DNA of 64,000 nt from CAVRXQ01 sp963831155. Lineage in GTDB: Bacteria; Actinomycetota; Acidimicrobiia; Acidimicrobiales; Bog-793. The notes beneath the pieces are model-generated. The model saw only the letters and a list, made by a program, of their open reading frames with translations, ran no database searches and was not told the DNA's origin. The translations under genes and the position numbers were made by a program. Below, piece by piece: positions 9,922 to 19,324 of this stretch (the first letter of the stretch is position 1; every line of letters starts with the position of its first letter). The DNA lies in assembly GCA_963831155.1 (NCBI GenBank), contig CAWHOY010000006.1, positions 248,001-312,000 on the forward strand, in the 5' to 3' direction.

Positions 9922-11323
9922 AAGAGCAGGAAGAACGCCCCACGGACCACGGCGAGAGCGCGGGGCGCCAGCGTGCTCTCCGAAAGCGCGGCGCGGGGGT
10001 CAGAGAGTTCGAGTACGACGACGGAAACTCCGCCGTTGGATCGCCGAGAGAGATAGCCGAGCGTCAGAACACCCGTCTCGGATCCACCCTTGAACCAGAC
10101 GGTGTTCCAGCGGTCTTCGGGAAGTCCGAGGCCGCCGTCGTTCAATGACAAGGCATCGCCGAGTGGCGCGAGACCCTTCAACCTCGAAATCGAGTACAAG
10201 CCGGCGAATGCGCGGCAAATGTCGGACGGTGACGCAAACCACTCGATCGAGTCGATCGCTCTTGGTGACGCGAGCGCTGAATTCGTCAGGGAGATTTGGG
10301 AGAGCGGGATGGTATCGATCACATCGTCGAGGTACGCGAGGCGCGCGCCAGAGTCAAGCGACAGATAGTGGTTCGCAAGTACCGGGAACCGGTCGTACTT
10401 GAGCACGAAGAACTCACGCGGCGTAAGGAACGGGTAGTCGGACGCAGAATCGTCGATCCATTGGTGAGTTTGTGACTCGACAGCTTGGCGTCCAGCCAAC
10501 GCCAACAGCATGTCGGCTGCCGTGTTGTCACTGCTCGCAATCATCTGCTGCGCCACTTCGGCGACCGAGTAGCGAGTCCCGATCGGATCGACTTGGAAAA
10601 GACCGCTCGGGAGGCTGCGTTCTGAGTCCGTCAAAGGCACCGACTCACTCCAATTGATCCTTCCAGCCTTGACACTGTTCGCAATGGCGCCGAGGACGAA
10701 CAACTTGAACATCGAGCCGAGGGGGCGTTGCGTGTGGGGGGCGATGGTGTTAACGGAATCGCATCGGCCGCTGCGACTGATCGTCGCCGCTTCGAAGCCG
10801 ACTTCCGGCGCGAGGGAACTCGCCTCGCGATCGACAGCAGTCCACGTCGAAGGGGCCCTGGGCAAGGCCGTTGCTGGCTGGAAGTACAGCAGTTCGATCA
10901 GCCCAGAACGATCGACGCCGATCTCGACTCCGATCCGGACGCCACCGGAAACAACGTCGGCCGCCAGGAAATCTGACGATGTGCTCGCGTCGAGGGTGAC
11001 ATGCGCCACTTCCTAGTGGCATGCACGGATGCGATCGCACGGTTGAGAGCCGTCGGGGTGACCGCGTCCAGAAACTTCGCGTCGAAGTGGCGACGAACGG
11101 CGGCGGGCGGAATTGGGAGGTGATCTGCGGAAGTCATGAGCCAACCGAGCTGTCGCCCGACCGCAGACTGCGGGAGCGCCCACTCGAGCGTCGCGGATCC
11201 GGGGCCGTCGCCTCCGTCAGACCGCGCACGGTGGTTCGGGTGCCCTGTTGAGGCTCCGGCTGCCCCGCTGAAAAGGAGCGCTACAGACAGAACGAGCGCT
11301 GCTGTTAATCCACGATTCCTCAC
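9918..11323 (-). CDS. Secreted class A beta-lactamase-fold serine hydrolase, split by a frameshift
   Basis: Two overlapping frames together make one protein. The N-terminal piece, from a GTG at 11323, has a signal peptide and a helical domain of the kind found before the catalytic domain in LpqF/Orf12-type proteins. The catalytic piece, readable from 11009 down, contains SMFK (S-x-x-K), SSDN (the SDN box) and KGGSE (the KTG-like box). The frames join at about 11010-11016, where one extra base would restore a continuous protein. A TAG sits directly before the catalytic frame, so it has no start of its own beyond a GTG. The gene is either a pseudogene or carries a sequencing error. Real beta-lactam hydrolysis is not shown. 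Confidence 0.68.
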
Positions 11324-11465
11324 CGTTCGCGATTTCAACGGGCCGGGGCAGGCGAGGCAAGGGTGACTTCGGCTGGCTTGTGCTCGCGTCTCGTCTCGAG
11401 ATCGGCGCTGTTGACAGCAGCGAACCTGAACCGACGACTTCGGTGCGACTTGGCCTGTACGCTTT

Positions 11466-11512
11466 TTGACTACTAAATCCACTAATATGGTAGACTTACT
11501 TCTCTTATAGGT
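11466..11512 (+). promoter_or_regulatory. Putative promoter region of pst operon 1
   Basis: An AT-rich stretch in otherwise GC-rich DNA, about 70 bases upstream of the pstS start. It contains TTGACT at 11466-11471, followed by TATGGT/TAGACT-like hexamers at imperfect spacing. No 11-nt-period PHO-box repeats like those before the second pst operon were seen here. The exact -10 element is uncertain. Confidence 0.3.
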
Positions 11513-11539
11513 CCGGTTCGCCCACGCGTAGGAGGAATC

Positions 11540-12679
11540 GTGTTCCGTCGCCTCGTCGTACCCGCCGCCGTCGCGGTACTTGCGTCGTCACTCGTGTTTG
11601 CCACTTCCGTCGACGCAGCTCGGATACGCCCCGACCGCAGACCTGCCGGCGGAGTTCTCTCCGTCAAGACCGACACGGTAACGAACACCGCCGTAACACT
11701 CGACGGTGCGGGTGCGAACTCAATCGAGCCCTTCTTCGCACCTGTTTTCTACGACTACCAGCACAAGAACCCGAAGACGACGATCAACTACAACCCGGCC
11801 GGGAGCAGCGTCGGCGTCAGCGACATCCAGCAAGAGACCGTGAACTTCGGCGACTCCGAGATTCCGATGAACGAACTCCAGCTGGACCAAGCGCACGATC
11901 CGGCCATCTTGCAGGTGCCGGTCGATCTCGGAGGAGTGGCGATCAGCTTCAACCTGCCCGGGGTCACGAAGCGCCTGGACCTCGATGGTCCCACCCTCGC
12001 CGGCATCTTCGACGGATCGATCACGAACTGGGACAGTCCAGAGCTCGCGGCCGTCACCGGCATCTCGGATCTGCCGAACCTGAGGATCATCCCCGTCCAT
12101 CGGGCGGACTCTTCGGGTCCGAGCTACGACCTCGACGAGTATCTCTTCAAAACCGCACCGGCGTGGGCCACTGCGCTCAACACGACGACACCTTCAAGGT
12201 CGTGGCCGCTTCCAAAGGTGGGCATCGGTGAGCAATTGAATACCGGTGTCGCGACGTACATCCGACAGACGCCGGGGACGATCGGGTACCTGGAGTACTC
12301 CTATGCCATCGAATCGGGATTTACGTGCGCGGCAATTAAGAATCGGGCGGGGGACTTCGTCACCCCGTCCGAGGAGTCGATCGCCGCGGCCGGCGCGCAC
12401 AACGACAAGCTCAGCCCCTTTAATTCTTCGATCATCTACGAGCCGGGAGCGGCCACCTACCCGATCGCGAATTTCAGCTGGACCCTCATCCTGCGCGAGC
12501 AGCCCAACGCCGCCACCGGAATCGCGATCGGCAAGCTCTTCTATTACGTCGTGACCCAAGGACAAAAACTCGCCGGCAAACTCGGCTACGCGCCCTTACC
12601 CGGCAACGTCGCGATGATTGCGATCCGCACTCTCGAGCGGCTTGAGGGCCCGTCGGGAACACCGCTCTTTGCGAGCTGA
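11540..12679 (+). CDS. pstS: Phosphate ABC transporter substrate-binding protein PstS (system 1)
   Basis: 379 residues from a GTG start preceded by AGGAGG at 11530-11535. A signal peptide (about 1-27) is followed by the PstS fold: the phosphate-binding loop region LDGAGANSIEPFF, the SSVGVSDIQQ and GDSEIPM segments, the domain-crossing ITNWDSPEL, and the HRADSSGPSY region contacting phosphate. It captures phosphate outside the membrane for the PstCAB complex. It is first of four tightly linked genes. It differs clearly from the second PstS at 61680-62912. Confidence 0.9.
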   Translation: MFRRLVVPAAVAVLASSLVFATSVDAARIRPDRRPAGGVLSVKTDTVTNTAVTLDGAGANSIEPFFAPVFYDYQHKNPKTTINYNPAGSSVGVSDIQQETVNFGDSEIPMNELQLDQAHDPAILQVPVDLGGVAISFNLPGVTKRLDLDGPTLAGIFDGSITNWDSPELAAVTGISDLPNLRIIPVHRADSSGPSYDLDEYLFKTAPAWATALNTTTPSRSWPLPKVGIGEQLNTGVATYIRQTPGTIGYLEYSYAIESGFTCAAIKNRAGDFVTPSEESIAAAGAHNDKLSPFNSSIIYEPGAATYPIANFSWTLILREQPNAATGIAIGKLFYYVVTQGQKLAGKLGYAPLPGNVAMIAIRTLERLEGPSGTPLFAS

Positions 12680-12723
12680 AAGGGCAGCCCCTTGACCTCG
12701 CGGAATCCGGACGCAATCTCGCG

Positions 12724-13716
12724 GTGAGGATGCCCCCGGCTCCGACTCGCGACAAGACGCGTCGCGCCCTCGAGCAGCGCAGGACGAGGTGGTCAATCGG
12801 TTATGGCTACGCGGCCGCCATCCGAGGATCCGTCGGGCTCTTCGCGGCCTTGTTCATCGCGCTTGTTCTCAGCCTCGTCCTCAGTTCTCGCCAGGCGTTC
12901 GATCACTCAGGGATCGGCTTTCTCTGGTCGGGAACGTGGAACCCGGCTGCCAACTCATACGGTGCGGGTCTCCTCGTCGTCGGAACGGTCGCGACGACCG
13001 CTCTCTCGTTGGCGATCGTCATTCCGGTCGGACTCGGCGCGGCGATCTCTCTTGCCGAGATCGCGCCACGTTGGATAGCCGCTCCGCTTTCTGCGGCAAT
13101 CGAACTTCTTGCCGCCGTGCCGAGCATCGTCGTCGGCCTGTGGGGGTTGCTCGTGCTCTCACCGGTGTTTGCGCGCGACGTTGAGCCATTTCTTCGTTCA
13201 ATTCCGGCCATCGGTTGGTTCTTCCGCGGTGTCGCGTACGGCCCTAGCGTCCTCCTCGCCTCAGTCGTCCTAGCAGTGATGACGCTGCCGACCATGGTCG
13301 CCCTCAGTCGAACCGCGATCGCGAGTGTCCCGATTGCCGACCGGGAGGCGGCGCTCGCGCTCGGAGCGACACGGTGGCAAGTCACGAAGAGGGCGGCCCT
13401 GCCAGGAGCGCGTTCCGGCATCCAGACTGCGATCACGCTGGCAACTGGGCGGGCACTCGGCGAGAGCATCGCGGTGGCGATGGTGATCGGGAACAATCCG
13501 TCGATACCCCACTCGCTCATCGCGCCGGGCGCGACGCTTGGCTCGGCGATCATCAATGAATTCGCCGAGTCCAGTCCCGGACTCGGAACGAGCTCTGTGA
13601 TAGCGCTAGCGCTCGTGCTTCTGATTCTGACGTTGCTGGTCAATCTCGGAGGTCGCGCGCTCATCCGAGCGCGCAGCGTTGCCCGAAATCCGCGCGCTCT
13701 CGACGTCGTGTCCTGA
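12724..13716 (+). CDS. pstC: Phosphate ABC transporter permease PstC (system 1)
   Basis: 330 residues, six or so transmembrane segments. The first is at about 36-60; the EAA loop with DREAALALGATRWQV (about 213-227) contacts the ATPase. GTG at 12724 and ATG at 12730 are both possible starts. With PstA it forms the membrane channel for phosphate. The stop overlaps the pstA start by one base (TGATG), as expected in a coupled operon. Confidence 0.9.
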   Translation: MRMPPAPTRDKTRRALEQRRTRWSIGYGYAAAIRGSVGLFAALFIALVLSLVLSSRQAFDHSGIGFLWSGTWNPAANSYGAGLLVVGTVATTALSLAIVIPVGLGAAISLAEIAPRWIAAPLSAAIELLAAVPSIVVGLWGLLVLSPVFARDVEPFLRSIPAIGWFFRGVAYGPSVLLASVVLAVMTLPTMVALSRTAIASVPIADREAALALGATRWQVTKRAALPGARSGIQTAITLATGRALGESIAVAMVIGNNPSIPHSLIAPGATLGSAIINEFAESSPGLGTSSVIALALVLLILTLLVNLGGRALIRARSVARNPRALDVVS

Positions 13717-14627
13717 TGACTTCGATTCCCGTCCTACACGACTCGACAATCGGGGAGCGCCCCATCGCGGCCGCATCGCTTCGCCAAGTCGTTCGCGCGT
13801 CCGCCGAAGGCTCCCTCAAACGACGGCGGGTCCTAGGACATCTTGGGCGGACGACCTGCCTTGGATTCCTATTGCTCGGGCTCGCGCCGCTTGCCGCCGA
13901 ACTCGGTTACACCGTCTACCGAGGAATCTCCGGTCTCTCGCTCGGCTTTCTCACGCATCCGCCGACGCCTCCCGAGATCCCAGGCGGCGGCATTTCGACA
14001 GCGATCATCGGCTCGGCCGAGATCACCGGTATGGCGCTCGTCATCGCCATACCGATAAGTCTGCTCTCGGCCCTCTACCTGCGAGAGCACCCAGGTCGAT
14101 TCTCAACCCTCGTGAGTTTCGGAGCGGACGTTCTCACCGGAATCCCATCGATCGTCATTGGCATCTTTGCGTACGCCGTGATCGTTCGGCCGAGCCACCA
14201 CTTTTCCGACTTCGCAGCCAGCTTCGCGATCGCCGTCCTCATGACACCAATCATGATCCGAGCCAACGAAGCCGCAATCAGAACCGTGCCGTCAGATCTG
14301 TGGGAAGCCGGCGTCGCCCTGGGAGCACGCCGCTCGAGCGTGTCACGCAGGGTGATGCTGCGCAGTGCGCTTCCAGGGCTCGTTGTCGGCAATTTGCTCG
14401 CCGTCGCGCGTGGCGTCGGTGAGACAGCACCTCTCCTATTCACCGTCGCTGCACCAACGGCCGTGATGACGCTGCTCATCTATTCCGATAGCACTCAGGC
14501 ATTTGCCTCTGCACAGCAAACCGCGTGGTCGACGGCACTCGTGCTGCTCGCGTTTGTCGTCGCTTTGAGCGTCACCGCACGCGTCATCGCTGCAGTACTC
14601 TCGCGACACACGAGGCAAGGACGATGA
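13716..14627 (+). CDS. pstA: Phosphate ABC transporter permease PstA (system 1)
   Basis: 303 residues with a hydrophilic N-terminus of about 50 residues followed by a typical six-helix permease core. The EAA-type motif DLWEAGVALGARRSSV lies near 193-208, and SVTARVIAAV at the C-terminus. It pairs with PstC to form the channel. It overlaps pstC by one base and pstB by four (ATGA at 14624-14627). Confidence 0.9.
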   Translation: MTSIPVLHDSTIGERPIAAASLRQVVRASAEGSLKRRRVLGHLGRTTCLGFLLLGLAPLAAELGYTVYRGISGLSLGFLTHPPTPPEIPGGGISTAIIGSAEITGMALVIAIPISLLSALYLREHPGRFSTLVSFGADVLTGIPSIVIGIFAYAVIVRPSHHFSDFAASFAIAVLMTPIMIRANEAAIRTVPSDLWEAGVALGARRSSVSRRVMLRSALPGLVVGNLLAVARGVGETAPLLFTVAAPTAVMTLLIYSDSTQAFASAQQTAWSTALVLLAFVVALSVTARVIAAVLSRHTRQGR

Positions 14628-15550
14628 CGGACAAGGCGCTTCGACCAGAACTTGAGCGGTCTGCGATTGAGCGTGGTCTGCATGTCGGTCTCGCGGAACC
14701 TCCCTCACTCCTCGCCGCGCTCGCACACGCGTCTCACGAATATCGCAACAGTCACCAAATCTTGGATGAGGACAGCACAGCCCTACCGACGCTCGTGCTC
14801 ACAGACGTGAGCGTCTCTTTTGGCGACGCCCTCGCGGTCCACAACGTGACACTGGAGATTCCGCCACGACGGGTCACTGCGCTCGTCGGTCCATCCGGGT
14901 GCGGAAAGACGACTCTCTTGCGAGCAATCAATCGTCTTCACGATCACACGAGCGGAGTTGTCCGCGGATCTATCCGGCTCGGCGAGATCGATATCTACGG
15001 ACCCGGCACGGCTCCTGAGTTGATCCGAGGACGAGTCGGGATGGTGTTCCAACGGCCAAATCCATTTCCAACGATGAACGTCTGGGACAACGTCGTTGCG
15101 GGACTGCGGCTGAACGGTATTCGCGACAAGGCGCTTCTTCGCGACGCGGGCGAACTCGCTCTGCGTCGTGCGGCCCTGTGGGACATCGTCAAGGACCGTT
15201 TGCGGGAACCGGCACTCCGGCTATCGGGTGGTCAACAGCAGCGCTTGTGTATCGCGCGAGCCTTGGCTGTCGAACCGGATGTCCTCCTGATGGACGAGCC
15301 GTGTTCGGCCCTCGACCCCGTCGCGACCGCGAAGATTGAAAATCTGATGCGAGAACTGGCTTCCGAAATCACAATCGTGCTCGTCACGCACAACATGTTT
15401 CAAGCCGCTCGCGTTGCTGACTTCGCGGCAGTCTTTCTGATGGATGATGATCGAGTCGGCGAGCTCGTCGAGACAGGACCCGCTCGCACGATCTTCGATC
15501 AACCCTCCGATCCGAGAACGAAGGCGTACGTCGAGGGACGAATCGGTTGA
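14624..15550 (+). CDS. pstB: Phosphate ABC transporter ATP-binding protein PstB (system 1)
   Basis: 308 residues. Walker A GPSGCGKTT at 89-97, Q-loop FQRPNPFP, signature LSGGQQQR at 200-207, Walker B VLLMDEP, and the switch histidine in THNMFQA. The first 55 residues are an N-terminal extension absent from most PstB proteins. The ATG in the ATGA overlap with pstA is chosen because the upstream part of the frame is only a shadow of pstA. It energises phosphate uptake. No phoU follows it. Confidence 0.9.
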   Translation: MTDKALRPELERSAIERGLHVGLAEPPSLLAALAHASHEYRNSHQILDEDSTALPTLVLTDVSVSFGDALAVHNVTLEIPPRRVTALVGPSGCGKTTLLRAINRLHDHTSGVVRGSIRLGEIDIYGPGTAPELIRGRVGMVFQRPNPFPTMNVWDNVVAGLRLNGIRDKALLRDAGELALRRAALWDIVKDRLREPALRLSGGQQQRLCIARALAVEPDVLLMDEPCSALDPVATAKIENLMRELASEITIVLVTHNMFQAARVADFAAVFLMDDDRVGELVETGPARTIFDQPSDPRTKAYVEGRIG

Positions 15551-15605
15551 AGTCGGAGCATAAAGGTGTGGCCTGCTGACGCGGCTCGCTGCCGTTCCTG
15601 CGTGA

Positions 15606-16430
15606 TCAACTCGCGACAGTCGCGGACAGCTGTGCCGCAAGTCCACGGAGGTCGCCGTCTAGGTCTCGCCAGGTGGTGGCTGCACCGAACCCCTGGGACT
15701 CGAGTGTCGGAGCAAGCTTTCCGTCTTGATCACCTCCGACCTCGATGAGGAGCCAGCCGCCAAGTCGAAGCAGACCGGCGGCCGAAGCAACCACCCGCCG
15801 CAGAAGATCGAGACCGTCGCTCCCCCCGTCGAGCGCGCCGAGGGGTTCGTAGCGCTGGACGTCTGCTGGCAGAAATGGCAGATCTGCGGTCGGAACGTAG
15901 GGCGCCACGGCGGTGACGACGTCGAACACGCGCCTGGACAGCGGCTCACCGAGGTTTCCCGCAATGACACTCACGCCGTTGCGTCGTGCGCAGGCCGCAG
16001 CCGTTAGGTCCGAATCGACCGCGACAACCACTGCGATCGGCACGGCAGCGATGAGATGGACCGCAACGGCGCCCGAGCCCGTGCAGAGATCGACGGCCCG
16101 CCCCTTTTCTCCTCGGGCAGCGAGGAGCACCGCCGCTCGGCGGGCGAGCTCCTCGGTTTGCATCCGAGGGACGTAGACGTCGCGGTCAACCAGCAAAAAG
16201 TGTCCGCAGAACCGCGTTCTGCCGGTGATCCAAGCCAGAGGCTCACCCCGCGTCCGCCGGTTGATGAACGTCTCGAGGGTGGCGTTGTCGGGCGCGACCG
16301 CGATCAACTCTTGGGCCTCCACGTCGGCAGCGACACAGCCGGCTGCCATCAGCCGTTCGGTAACGTTCGCAGCGCTCCGCGGCAAGGACGTCACGGTCCC
16401 TCGACGCGCACCGCTGGAGGAGCAGGACAC
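15606..16430 (-). CDS. PrmC/HemK-like protein-glutamine N5-methyltransferase homologue with altered NPPY motif
   Basis: About 262-274 residues; GTG at 16394 is an alternative start. The SAM-binding motif DLCTGSGAVAV lies at 114-124, and the VPRMQTEEL region matches VPRxxTE of the PrmC family. The family's catalytic (N)PPY tetrapeptide appears here as VAPY (175-178), so the Asn that contacts the substrate glutamine is replaced by Val. That fits a PrmC-related paralogue subgroup (usually NAPY) but with the Asn also lost, so activity on release factors is doubtful. The ALDGGSDGLD segment is typical of the family. Confidence 0.7.
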   Translation of the reverse strand: MSCSSSGARRGTVTSLPRSAANVTERLMAAGCVAADVEAQELIAVAPDNATLETFINRRTRGEPLAWITGRTRFCGHFLLVDRDVYVPRMQTEELARRAAVLLAARGEKGRAVDLCTGSGAVAVHLIAAVPIAVVVAVDSDLTAAACARRNGVSVIAGNLGEPLSRRVFDVVTAVAPYVPTADLPFLPADVQRYEPLGALDGGSDGLDLLRRVVASAAGLLRLGGWLLIEVGGDQDGKLAPTLESQGFGAATTWRDLDGDLRGLAAQLSATVAS

Positions 16431-16543
16431 AGCGATAGGTCTCGCTTGTCACAAACGCGAAATCTCGCTTCATAAGTCCCCCGGATGGTTGTAGCAAGAG
16501 ATGTCCGAACCGTGAACTGCGCGCTGGTCATGTCATACTCGAA

Positions 16544-17617
16544 ATGATGACCGGCACGGTACGAAGCTCTCTGTCGGCGCTTAAGCGGGCGATCACGAGT
16601 CCCCTCCTCCTACTCACTTCGCTCGTCGCCTCCTCGATCGTTGCCCCAGCCGCGAATGCCGCGTCGAGTCATTCACGGCCCCGTGCGACGATCTTCCCCG
16701 GGACTCACTGTCCTGTCTTCCCAGCCAACAACGTCTGGAACACCAAGATCACTCATCTTCCCGTCGCGCGCCAAAGTGCCCGATGGGTTGCCGCGATCGA
16801 CGCGGGAGATCCTTCCATCCATCTTCATCCGGACTTCGGTCCCGGAGGCGGCCCGACGACGCCATACGGCATTCCGTTCACGATCGTCACTCCCGGACAG
16901 CCTTTCGTCCATGTCACGTTCGAATATGCAAGCGAAAGCGACCGCGGCCCGTACCCTTTGGGCCCGAACACGCCGATCGAAGGGGGCCAGAACTCGACCG
17001 GAGACCGCCATGCCTTGATGCTCGATCCGAAGACATGCACCCTGTACGAGCTTTTCGACGCTCACTACCTGCCCGACGGAAAATCGACCGCCGGCTCAGG
17101 CGCGATCTGGCATCTCCGCTCGAATCGACTACGACCGGCTGGATGGACGTCGGCGGACGCTGCGGGACTGCCGATCCTGCCCGGGCTCGTCACCTACGCG
17201 GAGGTCGTTTCGGGTCACATCGATCACGCGATCCGGTTCACGGCACCTGAGACAGACGATCGCTTCATCTGGCCCACGCGTCACGAAGCGAGCACTCTCG
17301 CCAACGCGAACTTGCCTCCGATGGGCGCTCGATTCCGTCTCAACGCCAACTTCAAATTGCCTTCCTCGTTGTGCTCTCGCATGTGCCAGACCGTCGTGAC
17401 CGCGATGAAGCAGTACGGCCTGATCCTTGCTGACAACGGGAGCAGTTGGTATTTCCAGGGTGCGTCCGATCCAAGATGGACGTACGCGTTCGTCGATCAG
17501 CTCAAGCAGATCCCGGCGAGTGCGTTCGTCGCCGTCAATGAAGCTTCGCTCATGTGTACGCCAAACTCCGGCCAAGCTCGACTGACAGGACAGCCCAATG
17601 GCGGCTGCCGAGACTGA
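16544..17617 (+). CDS. Secreted protein of unknown function
   Basis: 357 residues. A signal peptide (about 1-40, ending near AANA/ASS) precedes an extracytoplasmic domain that begins with CPVFPANNVWN and contains HPDFGPGGG, YPLGPNTPIEGG, HALMLD and GHIDHAIRF. Four or five cysteines (CPVF, CTLYE, CSRMC, MCTP, GGC) could form disulfides. I recognise this as a conserved secreted type seen in soil Actinobacteria, but I cannot name a domain or a function. Single-gene unit in the plus orientation; ATG ATG start. Confidence 0.68.
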   Translation: MMTGTVRSSLSALKRAITSPLLLLTSLVASSIVAPAANAASSHSRPRATIFPGTHCPVFPANNVWNTKITHLPVARQSARWVAAIDAGDPSIHLHPDFGPGGGPTTPYGIPFTIVTPGQPFVHVTFEYASESDRGPYPLGPNTPIEGGQNSTGDRHALMLDPKTCTLYELFDAHYLPDGKSTAGSGAIWHLRSNRLRPAGWTSADAAGLPILPGLVTYAEVVSGHIDHAIRFTAPETDDRFIWPTRHEASTLANANLPPMGARFRLNANFKLPSSLCSRMCQTVVTAMKQYGLILADNGSSWYFQGASDPRWTYAFVDQLKQIPASAFVAVNEASLMCTPNSGQARLTGQPNGGCRD

Positions 17618-17700
17618 TTAATCGTGCGCCTCTGACGCGATGTGTGCACTCGCGAGGATTTGTGGCGGAACTGGGCCAATTCTGCACGACAACTGGACGG

Positions 17701-17760
17701 TCCCGTGGGATTCGAACTCACGACCACCTGCGCATTACTAGAGCGCTCAACCCCACCGAT
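17701..17760 (-). pseudogene. Decayed tRNA-Thr-like fragment
   Basis: On the minus strand this stretch contains an anticodon-arm-like segment with loop CTAGTAA and a T-arm GTGAG-TTCGAAT-CCCAC with one mismatch. It closely resembles the intact tRNA-Thr(CGT) 2 kb away. The acceptor stem cannot pair and the D-arm is degenerate, so it is not a functional tRNA. Confidence 0.5.
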
Positions 17761-17820
17761 TCCCAGGCGCTCATCACAACCCAAATCAGCTCGACCGCAT
17801 GACGACACGTCGATTCCGAG

Positions 17821-19023
17821 TCAGCCGTCGAGCCCGGTGCCTTGCTCGCGTAAAAGATTCGCCGAGGGAGGCAAGGGATCATCGGCTTGCAGGAAGCCGA
17901 GCGCTATCGCATCTTCGATCAGCTCTTCCGTACTCTTGGGCCACCAACTCGGGGAGACGGAACCGCGAATGCTCGAGGGATCGACACGCCGAGATTCATT
18001 TGAAGATTGATAGACCGCGAATGCCAATTGAAGCGACTTGACTCCAGTCAGTGGCGCTAGATCGGCGGGCGCCCCATCGAGAATTCCGTCGATAAATGCA
18101 ACGGCTGAACGCTCAAACCCGGCCTCGTATCGGTCGTCGATCTCGAGGACATCCATTTTCGTCTTCCCGCTCCTGACGACGAGGGCAGGAAGATCGTGCA
18201 ATCGGCCTGACAGACGCGTGACCCACACGAAACCGTCGTCTCCTTGAATCTCGAAGAATTCGTCGGCTCCATACCAGTCGCTTTCGATGAACATTCCCGG
18301 CGCGTGTGATACTTCAATCATTCCGAGGAGGTCGTCGCGCGCATACTCGAGGAGCGCGACCGTCGGTGCTTCAAAGAACAACTTTCCATTGCGAACCACC
18401 GCTTGGACCGCTGAAACGTCCTCATCGACGAGCCATAACGCCATCGCATACTTGTGCATGATGTCATCGAACAGATGGCCCCCGGGGCTCCGCGAGTCAA
18501 GCCGCCATACATAACCTTCGGGATCTTGACGCGCCTGAAATTGCGAATCGGTGTCTCCGACAACAGTCTTGATCCGAACGACTGTCGGTGTGCCAATGAC
18601 ACCTTCGGCAACCAACTGTTTTGCCCGAGCGAGTGGTGGATAGTAACAGCAGTTCTCTGAGATCCGAAATTGCACTTGAGACTGGGCGCAAACGTCGATC
18701 ATTTTCAGCGCCTCCTCAACAGAAGCGGCCATAGGTTTCTGGCATGAAACATGCTTGCCAGCCAAGGCGGCTTTCGTGACGTGCTCTGCATGGAGGTACG
18801 TCGGAGTGAGGATCTCTACAGCATCGATCGCATCCACTGCTAACAAATCGTCGACGGACTCATATACCTCGGGCACTCCCCACGCGATCGCACGTGCTCT
18901 TGCCCGCTCGAAATTGGAGTCACAGAGTGCAACGACTTCGCACCGGGCATGTCCGAGGTATCCGGGAACGTTCAGACCACTGACATTGCCAGCCCCGATT
19001 ATTCCGAGTCGCACGTTTTCCAA
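17821..19023 (-). CDS. Gfo/Idh/MocA family oxidoreductase
   Basis: 400 residues if it starts at the TTG at 19023, which has GGAGGG five bases upstream; a GTG at 19014 is the alternative. The N-terminal Rossmann motif RLGIIGAGNVSG is followed by ILTPTYLHAEH and CQKPMA, where most members have EKP. The C-terminal substrate domain carries the GGHLFDDIMHKYAM region with the usual catalytic His after Asp. The likely role is NAD(P)-dependent dehydrogenation of a sugar or cyclitol. It stands alone between tRNA-like scars, so its local origin may be by transfer. Confidence 0.75.
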   Translation of the reverse strand: MENVRLGIIGAGNVSGLNVPGYLGHARCEVVALCDSNFERARARAIAWGVPEVYESVDDLLAVDAIDAVEILTPTYLHAEHVTKAALAGKHVSCQKPMAASVEEALKMIDVCAQSQVQFRISENCCYYPPLARAKQLVAEGVIGTPTVVRIKTVVGDTDSQFQARQDPEGYVWRLDSRSPGGHLFDDIMHKYAMALWLVDEDVSAVQAVVRNGKLFFEAPTVALLEYARDDLLGMIEVSHAPGMFIESDWYGADEFFEIQGDDGFVWVTRLSGRLHDLPALVVRSGKTKMDVLEIDDRYEAGFERSAVAFIDGILDGAPADLAPLTGVKSLQLAFAVYQSSNESRRVDPSSIRGSVSPSWWPKSTEELIEDAIALGFLQADDPLPPSANLLREQGTGLDG

Positions 19024-19178
19024 GGGAGCCCTCCGCCACCAAGTCGCTTTCCAATCGTAAACAGGGCTGCTAGGTCCGCTCAGCAGAGCTCGATGCCTTC
19101 GGGCTTGGCTCCGGCGCCACCAATCGGCAAAAATATTTGCCTTTGGCGCGAACAATCTTTGGGTTTTACCTGGTGTTC

Positions 19179-19205
19179 GGAGGCGAGGGGATTCGAACGT
19201 ATCTG
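19179..19205 (-). pseudogene. tRNA-Ser-like 3' end fragment
   Basis: The minus strand reads as a T-loop TTCGAAT followed by an acceptor-like CGCCTCCG, as in the 3' end of a tRNA-Ser. No anticodon or D-arm is present upstream. It lies within the gene-poor stretch 19024-19324, where I see nothing else. It may be a leftover attachment site from tRNA-directed integration. Confidence 0.35.
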
Positions 19206-19324
19206 TTCGGTCGATGGCGGTGAAGAGTTCGAATAGCCTCCCCGCGGCGCGTGATTTCTCAAGCGCCAAGTCACCCGAGGTGAATAGGCTGATCCACGAA
19301 AAGTTGCGAATCACGTGCCGCGAG

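Noticed and set aside
11401..11440. GAACCTGAACC upstream of pstS1 considered as a PHO box
   Set aside because: The units are six rather than eleven bases apart and on the wrong strand relative to pstS1.
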